Below are positions 1 through 6,201 of a DNA stretch of 14,740 nt, in pieces (within the stretch, counting starts at the first letter, position 1; every line of letters begins with the position of its first letter). The stretch lies in assembly GCA_937997355.1 (NCBI GenBank), contig CALKTZ010001075.1, positions 1 to 14,740 of the forward strand, given 5' to 3'. The notes below the pieces were generated by a model, which did no database searches, was not told the DNA's origin, and saw only the letters and a program-made list of their open reading frames with translations. The DNA is from an uncultured Planctomycetales bacterium (lineage in GTDB: Bacteria; Planctomycetota; Planctomycetia; Isosphaerales; Isosphaeraceae). A program made the translations under genes and the position numbers.

Positions 1-134
1 ACGTTCCCGGCGAAAGTCCCGATCGCCACGTTCGACCGGGTCAGCTTGGCATGGATGCTGTCCATCGCGCTGTCGAACGGAGTGGCGTCGGCTTTGATGT
101 CGACAAAGAGACTGGCAAGTTTCCCGCCAAACAT
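1..134 (-). CDS. Tape measure protein, N-terminal part (runs off position 1)
   Basis: This is the start of a phage tail tape measure protein, the rod-like scaffold that sets tail length. The visible N-terminus reads MFGGKLASLFVDIKAD and continues ATPFDSAMDSIHAKL and then GTFAGN. This pattern of a short strand, an 'AD-x-x-x-F' turn and an amphipathic helix is typical of tape measure N-termini. The ATG at 134 is preferred over the ATG at 140 because AGGAG lies 6 nt before 134 but abuts the one at 140. The gene begins 9 nt after the stop of the chaperone-like gene (144), the usual neighbour of a tape measure. The frame is open to position 1 and matches, across a circular join, the open frame entering at 14740. 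Identification comes from the N-terminal pattern plus position after the chaperone genes. Confidence 0.75.
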   Translation of the reverse strand, partial: MFGGKLASLFVDIKADATPFDSAMDSIHAKLTRSNVAIGTFAGN

Positions 135-143
135 GAACATCTC

Positions 144-809
144 CTATTCTATTCCGAGTTGCCTGTGGAGTTCCTCGAACGAATTGAACGATGTCCTGCC
201 CCGCTCGTCCGGGTCGTCGACGGTGAGCATCGCCGCGATCTGGGAGTGGGTATGCCGGCATGTCTCCTCGGCGGTGAACTTCAGCCGCTGGGCCGCCGCC
301 CGGAAGACCGTCTCCCAATCGACCGACGATTCCGGACCCGCCGCGTTCCGCCTGAGCGTCTTCACCACCTGCGGGTATCTCGGGGGCGGGGCCACCCCGA
401 ACAACACATGGATGACCCGGAGATAGTCCCGGTCGCCTCGCCGCCTGAGCCCCGACCACACCGCCCTGGCTTCCTCGCAGGTCGCCCCGGGCTGATGGAT
501 GAGCAAGGCCCGGTGGAACAGTTCCGTCTGGCCGCGCGTCGTGTCGAAGATCGCCGCAGCCGCCGGAGTCCCGATCTGGGGGGGCCATTTCGACATCACC
601 ACATTGGCATGCTTCATGAGCCGGTCCCGGAACCCCGGCCATATCTCGTCGATGTGGTCGTCGATGTCCGGGAGCGGGGGCGGGGTGCTCGCCGCGATCC
701 AGGCTTGCAGGTCGGCCAAGTCCCCGATCGTCAACTCGGAGAACGCGTAGGTTTGCCCCCCGAGATCGATCCTGAGTTCCGGTCGCCTTGCCTGTCGGAC
801 GAGATCCAT
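144..809 (-). CDS. Tail assembly chaperone-like protein B (long form)
   Basis: This 221-aa protein is paralogous to the protein encoded at 987-1484. Both have a strand pair ending LGG or IGG, then Y-x-FSEL (residues 21-25 here), a WI motif, RDRL, WPP at residues 75-77, and a helix with TRGQ-x-EL-x-H (91-99) followed by H-Q/R-P. This protein adds a C-terminal extension of about 100 residues that ends with a 'DWETVF...LKFTAEET...QIAAML' pattern. That recalls the T-type domain of long chaperone forms (lambda gpGT analogue), which recruit tail tube subunits to the tape measure. The ATG at 809 has an AGGTGA ribosome site just upstream and begins 1 nt after the preceding stop, suggesting coupling. 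The assignment rests on position directly before the tape measure and on the two-form architecture; no database match was possible. Confidence 0.65.
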   Translation of the reverse strand: MDLVRQARRPELRIDLGGQTYAFSELTIGDLADLQAWIAASTPPPLPDIDDHIDEIWPGFRDRLMKHANVVMSKWPPQIGTPAAAAIFDTTRGQTELFHRALLIHQPGATCEEARAVWSGLRRRGDRDYLRVIHVLFGVAPPPRYPQVVKTLRRNAAGPESSVDWETVFRAAAQRLKFTAEETCRHTHSQIAAMLTVDDPDERGRTSFNSFEELHRQLGIE

Positions 810-810
810 T

Positions 811-990
811 TCACCTGCCCCTCGGTCGGAGGATGCGTTCGAGCTTCTCGGCCTTGGCGGACCATCCGGCCGCGATCTGGTCGGCCAGTTCCTGCATGCG
901 GGCCTCGCGGTCCCGGATGCTCTCGGCGATCGCGGCAACGGCCTGGTCGAACGGATTGGGTGGGAGGACGATATTGAACATCGCGGTCAT
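811..990 (-). CDS. Small helical protein between the two chaperone-like genes
   Basis: This 59-aa protein starts MTAMFNIVLPPNPFDQ and is then almost wholly predicted helix, with charged and hydrophobic residues alternating in a coiled-coil-like manner (RDREARMQELADQIA) and a basic tail (RPRGR). Its ATG overlaps the stop of the upstream chaperone-like gene in an ATGA arrangement, and its own stop is 1 nt from the next start, so all three genes are tightly coupled. I do not recognise the family. Its place inside the chaperone pair suggests a part in tail assembly, perhaps bridging the two chaperones, but that is inference. Confidence 0.7.
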   Translation of the reverse strand: MTAMFNIVLPPNPFDQAVAAIAESIRDREARMQELADQIAAGWSAKAEKLERILRPRGR

Positions 991-1484
991 GCCCCCCTCT
1001 TCACGAGATGGCCCCGGCCGAAAGCGGTCTGGAAAATCCAACTGAACGGCACGTCTTCGAGGTTGACTTTCTCTTCCCGCTCCCTCGCGGCGTCGATGTC
1101 CGCTTCGGTCTCGGCGTCGAGTTGGCGGTAGATCCGTTCCGCCTCCTCGCGCGTGGTATCCGGCCGGTGGACCATGAGGGCCTCGTGCATCAGCTCGACT
1201 TGCCCGGCCCGGGTCGCCATCAATTCCGCCTGCTCCGGGAGCGTGGCGAGCCTCGGGGGCCAGGCTTCGAGCTTCTCCATGGCGCGGGTGAACAGCCGGT
1301 CCCGCTCCTTCTCGGTCAGTGCGTCGATGTTCGGATCTTTGAGGACTTCCAGGGGGTGTCGCTTCCGGGCTTTGATCCACCCGGCCAGGCGGTCCACCTG
1401 CTCCGGCCGGAGTTCGGAGAACCCGTACTCCTCGCCGCCGATGGTCAGGACCAGTTCGGGCTTCGCTTCGATTTCAACGCTCAC
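987..1484 (-). CDS. Tail assembly chaperone-like protein A (short form)
   Basis: This 165-aa protein is the short paralogue of the one at 144-809. It shares the IGG-x-EYGFSEL start, the WI motif, RDRL, WPP at residues 75-77, and TRAGQ-x-EL-x-H with HRP at about 91-108. It lacks the long C-terminal extension and instead ends in a charged helix (about residues 115-140) and a short SWIFQTAFG segment. This resembles a gpG-type short chaperone. The start is taken as GTG at 1484, because GGAG lies 7 nt upstream; the TTG at 1490 would touch the ribosome site. It lies 25 nt after the 62-aa gene and overlaps the next gene by 4 nt. The chaperone role is inferred from paralogy, order and the tape measure downstream. 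Confidence 0.65.
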   Translation of the reverse strand: MSVEIEAKPELVLTIGGEEYGFSELRPEQVDRLAGWIKARKRHPLEVLKDPNIDALTEKERDRLFTRAMEKLEAWPPRLATLPEQAELMATRAGQVELMHEALMVHRPDTTREEAERIYRQLDAETEADIDAAREREEKVNLEDVPFSWIFQTAFGRGHLVKRGA

Positions 1485-1509
1485 GTTCAATCTCCGTTGG
1501 GGTCGGGGG

Positions 1510-1698
1510 TCAAAGGTCGTCGGGGGTGTTCCCGGGCTCGTAACTCTTCACGTCGGCGACCACCTTTTCGCCGCCCGGCCCCGTCATCGAGACGCGCGTC
1601 GGCCTAGTCGTCCAGCATGAGGACAGCGCGGCGAGGAATTCGGCGGGGCTCCAGTCGCGCGTGGGGGCCACCTTCGCCAGCCATTCGGCGAGCTTCAT
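1510..1698 (-). CDS. Small protein, unknown, start of tail block
   Basis: This 62-aa protein begins MKLAEWLAKVAPTRDWS, with an amphipathic helix (LAEWLAKV and PAEFLAAL), then a polar stretch and an acidic C-terminus. A strong ribosome site (GAGGAGG, 8 nt before the ATG) supports the start. The ATG overlaps the stop of the 28-aa ORF at 1695 in an ATGA arrangement. It precedes the chaperone-like genes in the same orientation. The position is one where many phages carry a small tail accessory protein, but the sequence gives no recognisable domain. Function unknown. Confidence 0.65.
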   Translation of the reverse strand: MKLAEWLAKVAPTRDWSPAEFLAALSSCWTTRPTRVSMTGPGGEKVVADVKSYEPGNTPDDL

Positions 1699-1781
1699 CG
1701 GGGCGGCCTCCTCGCGCGCGAAGGGGTGTCAAAAGGCGACAAGTCTGATCGCTTGTGAGCTTCGTTTTGCGTAGTAGACAT
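1695..1781 (-). CDS. 28-aa leader-like small ORF with a strong ribosome site
   Basis: This ORF encodes MSTTQNEAHKRSDLSPFD followed by a basic tail (SRARRPPR). It has an AGGAGGT ribosome site 8 nt before the ATG, one of the best in the window, and its stop overlaps the next start (ATGA). Its last codons also contain the GAGGAGG ribosome site of the 62-aa gene. It could be a real small basic protein or a leader whose translation sets expression of the tail block by coupling. It is too short for a family call. Confidence 0.45.
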   Translation of the reverse strand: MSTTQNEAHKRSDLSPFDTPSRARRPPR

Positions 1782-1793
1782 TGCGTAGTACCT

Positions 1794-1828
1794 CCTGAAA
1801 AAGAAGACGGTCGACTCATTGACGACCG
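1794..1828 (-). terminator. Possible intrinsic terminator after the primase-helicase gene
   Basis: Six-nt arms CGGTCG (1808-1813) and CGACCG (1823-1828) surround a 9-nt loop. On the minus strand the stem is followed by a pyrimidine run with TTTTT (1794-1807). It lies between the replication gene and the tail block, where a partial terminator would separate early from late expression. The T-tract is interrupted, so termination would be weak. Confidence 0.4.
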
Positions 1829-1834
1829 CTTTCA

Positions 1835-1861
1835 AGTGGGTTTAGTGGGTTTAGTGGGTTT
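1835..1861. repeat. Three tandem 9-nt repeats at the end of the primase gene
   Basis: The unit AGTGGGTTT occurs three times end to end on the plus strand. It spans the TAA stop codon of the primase-helicase gene (1851-1853). A related, imperfect 9-nt triplet in opposite orientation lies about 90 bp away (1947-1973). It may be an iteron or a slippage product. Confidence 0.6.
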
Positions 1862-4800
1862 GATTTCGCTCCGTCTGACCCTGAAATGTAAGCTCAAACG
1901 GATCATGATCCGGATCGACTGAAAATTTTCTCGTGCTGGGGTTTTCAGACCCACTAGATACACTAGATCCACTGCCAGCTTTCACGACATACCATGCATT
2001 GATTCCGTTCGTGAGGCCACATTTGAGGATTTTCCCGCCGCAATTTCGGCCCCGGAAACTCTTCAATCGAATGCCAAGCGTGCGGGCCGTCGGGAGTCCG
2101 CCATCACGCGACCACGACGCGAAAATATTGCGAAGATCCGCGAAACCATCGGGGTGAATCGTGAGTTCTTCGATGGCCTTGGCTGCGGTCATCCCTTTGG
2201 TCATGTTGGCCGAGTCGCAAAGTGCTTCCCATCCGGCTACCACCGCGTTCCGCTGATTTGTCTCTTCATCGTTCTCGATGAGGGAGGCGCGAGTTAGGCA
2301 TGGGTCCACGCCGGTTGCCCAGTGAACGGCGTTCCGGATCAATCCGGACCACGCGGGGAAGTCCATCGGGGTCAATTTCTGATCGGGCATCCCATCGACG
2401 ATGTAGCCTCGGAGAATCGTCAACGCCGAGGCTACATAAGCCCCGCGGTTCGCTTTAACGTGCGAGAGGATATCCCCTTTGATCTTGAAGTCCCGCCGCT
2501 CCTCGGGCCGCTCCTCGTAGGTTTCCAGGGGGATCGGGACAACCCGCCGCAATCCGTCGCCTTTGATCCCCAGGTTGTTCCCGGTGGCATAAAGGACGGT
2601 ATTCATCGGAAGCTCTGGGGTCATCTGGGATTTCCCCAGGATGCGACCCTTCATCGTCCTCGCCGTGATCGCCCGGTCGAGCGCCGATCCGCCGATCGAG
2701 AATCCGGTCGAGACGTTGTCGAACAGCAAAAGCCGGTCGTCCGCCATCACGACCGAAAGCATCATCTTCTGCATTTCTTCGTCGTTGTCCGGGTAGGCTC
2801 CCCGGGCCATCTCCCGGCCGGTGGCAATGATCGCGATGATATCGCAGAGCTTGGATTTGCCGGTCCCAGGAGTATTGGCGTCGATCAGGAAAAGGGGCGT
2901 CGGGCCGTCGATCATGAATCGTGCCAAGGGGGTGAGCAGCGCGGCAAGCCAGGCCGCCCGGGAAGCCTGATGCCGCTGCACCTTGTCTGGTCCGTCGTTG
3001 ATCACGGTGTCCGCAAAGGGAAAGTCCTGGACGAGCGTGTAGAGAATATTCGCGGCCAAACTTGCATCATCCCGGCTCGGCTTGGGTCGGATCGGAATGA
3101 ACTCGATTCCGGGCTGAAACCAAAGGCCGGTGTCGGGGTCGTAACCGGGCCGATCGATCAGGCTTCCATCGCATCTCAGTGTCGGAGCTTCAACGATCCC
3201 TTCGAGCGGCGGGATGCAGTCGGGCCAGACTCCCATGGTCGCGATCATGTCGGGTAGGTATCCCGGGATGTTCGCCTTGCGGGGCTTCAGGCTGCTAGTA
3301 CCGTCTTCCCCGCCTCGCATCTTAAAGAAGACGACATGCTTCGTCGCTACTCGTCGCAGTTGGGCGGTCGGGATCGGCATAATCCGAAGGTTACCCGGAG
3401 GCCGCTGGATATCATTCCGCGTCGGCTTGGGCTTCACTTCGGCCAGGATCTGGACCAGCGAATTAGCCCGCTGATAGATGTTCGGTTCCTTGCTGATGGC
3501 TTCAACGACCTGGTCCGCAACCTCGTGCTCGAATATGGAAAGCTCGATCGCCACCCGACCGTTTCCCTCTGCCCGAATCTCGTGGATGTCAAGATCCGTA
3601 TCAGCCTTGGAATTTGGCGAAGCCTTGCCCGCCGCCTGCCTCGGCTTCTTTGCCTTGTCTTGCTTGAGAAACTCCCCTCGCTCGGTTGTCTTGCTCCAGG
3701 CGTCTTCAGCTTTATGGTTGAGTTCCTTCTTGGACCATTCGGGTTGGCATTTCTTGTTGTGAATATCCTCAAGGATAGTCTTGAGCTGGGCGAGCGTAAT
3801 CCCGCCATTGCCCTTGCCGTCCTCGCCGAAATTCTTGACCAAGGCACACGCCGCGGCGAACGTGCGGTCGTGCCCGTTGTCGCCGCTGACGCCCCCGTCT
3901 TGGGTTTCCGCGTACTCCTTCGCTCGATCGAAAGCGGTCCATTCTTGCACGGTCGAACGTGCGGCCCGAGGTGAACGCGAGGCTTTCTGAGTTGGCGGCT
4001 CAGGCAAAGTGGAAACCGGCTCAGGTTTCGGGCAATATACCTCCACGAACATCGCCAGATCGAGCGGTGGGCATTCCTTCCCGACCGGCGATTCCATCGT
4101 GACCATGCGGTGTGGCCGCTCGGGCGAGTTGACGCCCTTGCACTTCATCGAGCCGACCAGGGGCATCACCCGGGCCGGGTTCTTCGTCTTCACGTCGACC
4201 TTGACGAGCCCATCGGAATAGCGTCCCGCCACCCATCCGATGAACCGTTCGACCAGTTCATTGTGCTCCGGGTCGTTCGGGTATCCGGGAAGCCGCACGA
4301 GGCACCAGCAGCCGTTTCCGGAGCATCCCCAGATCGATGACGCTTCGAGGGTCGGATGGTCGGCCAGGAACGCCTCCAGACGTTCGCGTGCCGCGCCGAG
4401 TTCTTCGTCGGTGCTGCTGATCCCCGAGATCCGTTCGACGTCGAAATCGAGGAACGCCCATTCGAGACTGGCGATGTTCTCGTCTTTGGTCGAGCGATCG
4501 GTGATGGTCAATTCTTTAAACAAGTGTTTGAATGAAGGGTTGACCGGATTGACAGTAAGGTAGGCTGAAGCACCCTTCAGTTTCTGAATCGAGGTGCGGA
4601 AGTTATCGGGATGGTCGGTCCAGAACGAGAAGGTCTTCTTGTATTTCTCGGATGGGATGATGAAACCGGCTCGATCGCGATCAGCTTCGAACACTCGGAT
4701 TTCGCGGACGCCGCCGCCGAGAGCTTCGATGAAGTCGACGGTCGGATGAGGGGGGACTGCCACCCTTGGGGGAGCAGTCCCATTTATGGACGTGGGTTGA

Positions 4801-4979
4801 TCTGGGCCGGCTTGCGGCGTAGGATAAATCATCGCGGTGATTTTCTCGTGAGGTTGATCACCGTGCCGCCCATCAGCCAGACGATCGGAAGTCGTCTCGG
4901 CCGAATCAAAGGAGCCCTGCTGCCAGGCGGGGCTTTCTTTTTGCGCCGGTGATAAGGCATAGCTTGTACCCGCCGTCAC
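1851..4979 (-). CDS. Primase-helicase replication protein
   Basis: This 1042-aa protein is the likely replication initiator or primase and helicase of the element. The N-terminal half looks like an archaeo-eukaryotic-type primase/polymerase: metal-binding LDFDVER (residues 177-183), the SGNG motif (220-223) in a strand-rich stretch, and a basic NPARVMPLVGSMKCKG segment (267-282). A PriCT-like helical linker follows at about 368-431 (WSKKELNHKAEDA). The C-terminal part has the helicase lead-in DGSLIDRPGYDPDTGLWF (604-621), Walker A ANTPGTGKS (701-709), Walker B LLLFDN (750-755), a TGNN sensor (799-802) and GDGLRR arginine-finger region (807-812), as in virus-type SF3/AAA+ helicases. The last 40 residues are Ser/Gly-rich and probably disordered. 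The start is uncertain: GTG at 4979 lacks a clear ribosome site but sits 1 nt after a short leader ORF; ATG at 4832 would remove 49 poorly structured residues. Confidence 0.88.
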   Translation of the reverse strand: MTAGTSYALSPAQKESPAWQQGSFDSAETTSDRLADGRHGDQPHEKITAMIYPTPQAGPDQPTSINGTAPPRVAVPPHPTVDFIEALGGGVREIRVFEADRDRAGFIIPSEKYKKTFSFWTDHPDNFRTSIQKLKGASAYLTVNPVNPSFKHLFKELTITDRSTKDENIASLEWAFLDFDVERISGISSTDEELGAARERLEAFLADHPTLEASSIWGCSGNGCWCLVRLPGYPNDPEHNELVERFIGWVAGRYSDGLVKVDVKTKNPARVMPLVGSMKCKGVNSPERPHRMVTMESPVGKECPPLDLAMFVEVYCPKPEPVSTLPEPPTQKASRSPRAARSTVQEWTAFDRAKEYAETQDGGVSGDNGHDRTFAAACALVKNFGEDGKGNGGITLAQLKTILEDIHNKKCQPEWSKKELNHKAEDAWSKTTERGEFLKQDKAKKPRQAAGKASPNSKADTDLDIHEIRAEGNGRVAIELSIFEHEVADQVVEAISKEPNIYQRANSLVQILAEVKPKPTRNDIQRPPGNLRIMPIPTAQLRRVATKHVVFFKMRGGEDGTSSLKPRKANIPGYLPDMIATMGVWPDCIPPLEGIVEAPTLRCDGSLIDRPGYDPDTGLWFQPGIEFIPIRPKPSRDDASLAANILYTLVQDFPFADTVINDGPDKVQRHQASRAAWLAALLTPLARFMIDGPTPLFLIDANTPGTGKSKLCDIIAIIATGREMARGAYPDNDEEMQKMMLSVVMADDRLLLFDNVSTGFSIGGSALDRAITARTMKGRILGKSQMTPELPMNTVLYATGNNLGIKGDGLRRVVPIPLETYEERPEERRDFKIKGDILSHVKANRGAYVASALTILRGYIVDGMPDQKLTPMDFPAWSGLIRNAVHWATGVDPCLTRASLIENDEETNQRNAVVAGWEALCDSANMTKGMTAAKAIEELTIHPDGFADLRNIFASWSRDGGLPTARTLGIRLKSFRGRNCGGKILKCGLTNGINAWYVVKAGSGSSVSSGSENPSTRKFSVDPDHDPFELTFQGQTERNQTH
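2401..2437. repeat. Perfect 12-bp inverted repeat inside the primase-helicase gene
   Basis: Arms ATGTAGCCTCGG (2401-2412) and CCGAGGCTACAT (2426-2437) are exact complements around a 13-nt loop. It lies in the sequence for the C-terminal helicase extension. A 12-bp perfect stem in coding sequence is unusual and may be an RNA hairpin, an origin element or a protein site. Confidence 0.65.
4753..4781. repeat. 8-bp perfect hairpin near the primase N-terminus
   Basis: Arms GGGACTGC (4753-4760) and GCAGTCCC (4774-4781) enclose a 13-nt loop that itself holds CCC and GGG. It falls about 50 nt downstream of the alternative ATG at 4832, so it could affect translation of the primase gene. No T-tract follows it. 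Confidence 0.5.
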
Positions 4980-4980
4980 T

Positions 4981-5013
4981 TCATTGCAAGGTGCGAACGT
5001 CCTTGCCGGTCAT
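4981..5013 (-). CDS. 10-aa leader ORF before the primase gene
   Basis: This mini-ORF encodes MTGKDVRTLQ. GGGGAGA lies directly upstream of its ATG, with a rather short spacing of about 2-3 nt. Its TGA is separated by a single base from the GTG at 4979, an arrangement that would let terminating ribosomes restart on the primase-helicase gene, which otherwise has no clear ribosome site. The peptide itself probably has no function. It may be chance. Confidence 0.3.
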   Translation of the reverse strand: MTGKDVRTLQ

Positions 5014-5058
5014 TTCTCCCCATCCCTGAATCTAGACCACCAGCGTTCCTTGCCGGCT

Positions 5059-5175
5059 TCACGTCGATCGAGAATTCGAGATTGCAGCCCCGCAGCGATG
5101 GACCGTAGCCCGGTTGTGGAGCCGGCTCGATGAAGGCTCGGAGCCGCACAGGGGGCAACGAGGTTGATCGATCAC
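5059..5175 (-). CDS. 38-aa Cys/His-rich small protein
   Basis: The GTG start overlaps the stop of the excisionase-like gene by 4 nt (GTGA), which suggests translational coupling. The protein contains QPRCPLCGSEP, then a basic stretch, then HRCGAAIS. This looks like half of a zinc ribbon: one CxxC, then His and a single Cys, so the fourth ligand is not the usual Cys. Small zinc-ribbon proteins are frequent in high-GC phage early operons. It could be a degenerate gene. Confidence 0.4.
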   Translation of the reverse strand: MIDQPRCPLCGSEPSSSRLHNRATVHRCGAAISNSRST

Positions 5176-5369
5176 ACCGCCGCCCCCGCCATCGCCTCGA
5201 CATCGGCCACCCGGTAACGAGGCGGAATCCCCGGGATGAGCTGGACCTTGATCCGGCCTAGAAGGGCCTGCCTGAGCAACCAGGCCGGGGCGCGGCCCGC
5301 GATGTCGCAAGCGCGACGCTGGCCTACGTACTCCCCGGCCACCACGGCTTGATTGTGCTCGTATTCCAT
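5172..5369 (-). CDS. Excisionase/MerR-type helix-turn-helix protein
   Basis: This 65-aa protein is a small winged helix-turn-helix DNA-binding protein. The visible features are GEYVGQRRACDIAG (turn into helix 1), APAWLLRQALLGRIK (recognition helix followed by the L-x-GRI signature) and IPPRYRVADVEAM, the wing and last helix, as in excisionase or MerR-like helix-turn-helix domains. Start ATG 5369 has GAGG about 10 nt upstream; longer reading to 5423 has no support. It is the first gene of the replication operon and sits beside the 830-bp structured noncoding region. It could be the excisionase, a replication initiator accessory factor or the operon's own regulator. No integrase is found in the window, so a regulatory or origin role may be more likely. 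Confidence 0.7.
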   Translation of the reverse strand: MEYEHNQAVVAGEYVGQRRACDIAGRAPAWLLRQALLGRIKVQLIPGIPPRYRVADVEAMAGAAV

Positions 5370-5498
5370 CGGCTTGTATCCTCGGTTGTGGGGTCGCGTA
5401 ACTTGCTGTAGCGATCGGGGCAAAAAAAAGAAAATGCTTATATCTCGTGGGTCACTTCACAACTCTACCAAGAGGCCGACAGCGTGGAAGACTAGGAG

Positions 5499-5536
5499 AT
5501 CGGTTTTTACCATCGGTTACACCGGCATTATCGGTT
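5499..5536. repeat. Three ATCGGTT direct repeats
   Basis: ATCGGTT occurs at 5499-5505, 5512-5518 and 5530-5536, with starts 13 and 18 bp apart. They lie 130-170 bp upstream of the excisionase-like gene, on the promoter side. They could be operators for that protein or origin iterons. The spacing is not uniform and the unit is short. Confidence 0.45.
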
Positions 5537-5843
5537 AGGCCGACCGGCCCCGGATTCCCCTTAGAATCCACTCCCGTGAACATGGGTTCGAATCCTTGGG
5601 ATCAGTCCCTGTCTAATGCTTATGATGTAGGATCACCCAGGATTGTCAAGGGGCTCCGCGATGTGTTTTACGTGTGTCACACGTGGTGCTAAGTGCCTGT
5701 GTGCCCGTTGGTTACAACTGAAATCAACTGTTCGCGGTCCCATGAACACTCGCAAATGCTTATGAGCGCAAGGGTTGCGTCGAGCCAAAAGTCGACTAGT
5801 CGTAAAGACGAAAGTCTAGAATTCAATGGAACTTGCGTCGAAA

Positions 5844-5877
5844 AAATTCCGTTATTGGGACGGAAAATTTTTCCGTG
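5844..5877. repeat. A/T-rich imperfect hairpin
   Basis: A left arm AAAAATTCCGT pairs with a right arm ACGGAA then, after two bulged A residues, ATTTTT, around a loop of about 7 nt. It sits in the middle of the gene-free region and is one of its few A/T-rich segments, which fits a DNA-unwinding element or a bidirectional terminator-like stem. Confidence 0.45.
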
Positions 5878-5986
5878 GAACCCATCCCGCTCCCGGGAAA
5901 TCGGCGCGAACCCGCCCGATCAGACATACTGTACCCGATGTCCTGGACCTGCGTTCAGGCAAACGGGGCGATCTGGCGAACATAGT

Positions 5987-6005
5987 GGTGATTATCAGAA
6001 TCACC
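5987..6005. repeat. Perfect 7-bp hairpin in the gene-free region
   Basis: Arms GGTGATT (5987-5993) and AATCACC (5999-6005) are exact complements around the loop ATCAG. As a palindromic DNA site it could bind a dimeric regulator. Confidence 0.5.
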
Positions 6006-6201
6006 CGAATTCAGACGTGATGAGGCGATGGGGTGAGATTTGGCGTGGGGTGGGCATGGGGTTGTCCCCCTCTTTGATTGTACAGGGTGTCGGACGTGGG
6101 CTCTACCGCCGGCGCTGGACTCGAGGTGCGCCTTGATGTGATTGTCGAGCCGCTTCGCGCGGAACTTTAGGGGGCCGAGCGCCGGGCTTCCTGTCGCTCG
6201 C

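Larger units (their letters stand above)
5370..6201. other. 830-bp structured region without a convincing gene
   Basis: Open frames here look like shadow translations with no domain-like pattern, and none has a good ribosome site. The region is less GC-rich at its left and centre and contains a poly-A run (5422-5429), three ATCGGTT copies (5499, 5512, 5530), a T-loop-like GGGTTCGAATCC (5584-5595), an A/T-arm hairpin around 5844-5877, a perfect 7-bp hairpin (5987-6005) and a G-rich tract (6030-6064). It separates two minus-strand transcription units. This is the best place in the window for an origin, attachment site or packaging site. Confidence 0.6.

Noticed and set aside
51..977. Long plus-strand ORF (308 codons) at the left end
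   Set aside because: Arg/Pro-rich shadow of the chaperone-like genes on the minus strand; no start signal and no domain-like pattern.
2322..3257. Long plus-strand ORF (311 codons) inside the primase-helicase gene
   Set aside because: Lies antisense to the helicase motifs and reads as low-complexity, high-GC shadow sequence.
4976..5203. Minus-strand 75-codon ORF between the HTH gene and the primase gene
   Set aside because: Low coding character; the overlapping GTG-started Cys/His ORF fits the operon coupling better, though neither is certain.
5461..5612. A complete tRNA gene near the GGGTTCGAATCC motif
   Set aside because: No acceptor stem or D-arm could be paired on either strand; only the T-loop core looks right.
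5693..6136. Plus-strand 147-codon ORF in the gene-free region
   Set aside because: No ribosome site, no consistent secondary-structure pattern, Arg/Gly/Trp-rich end over the G-rich tract; probably random open frame.
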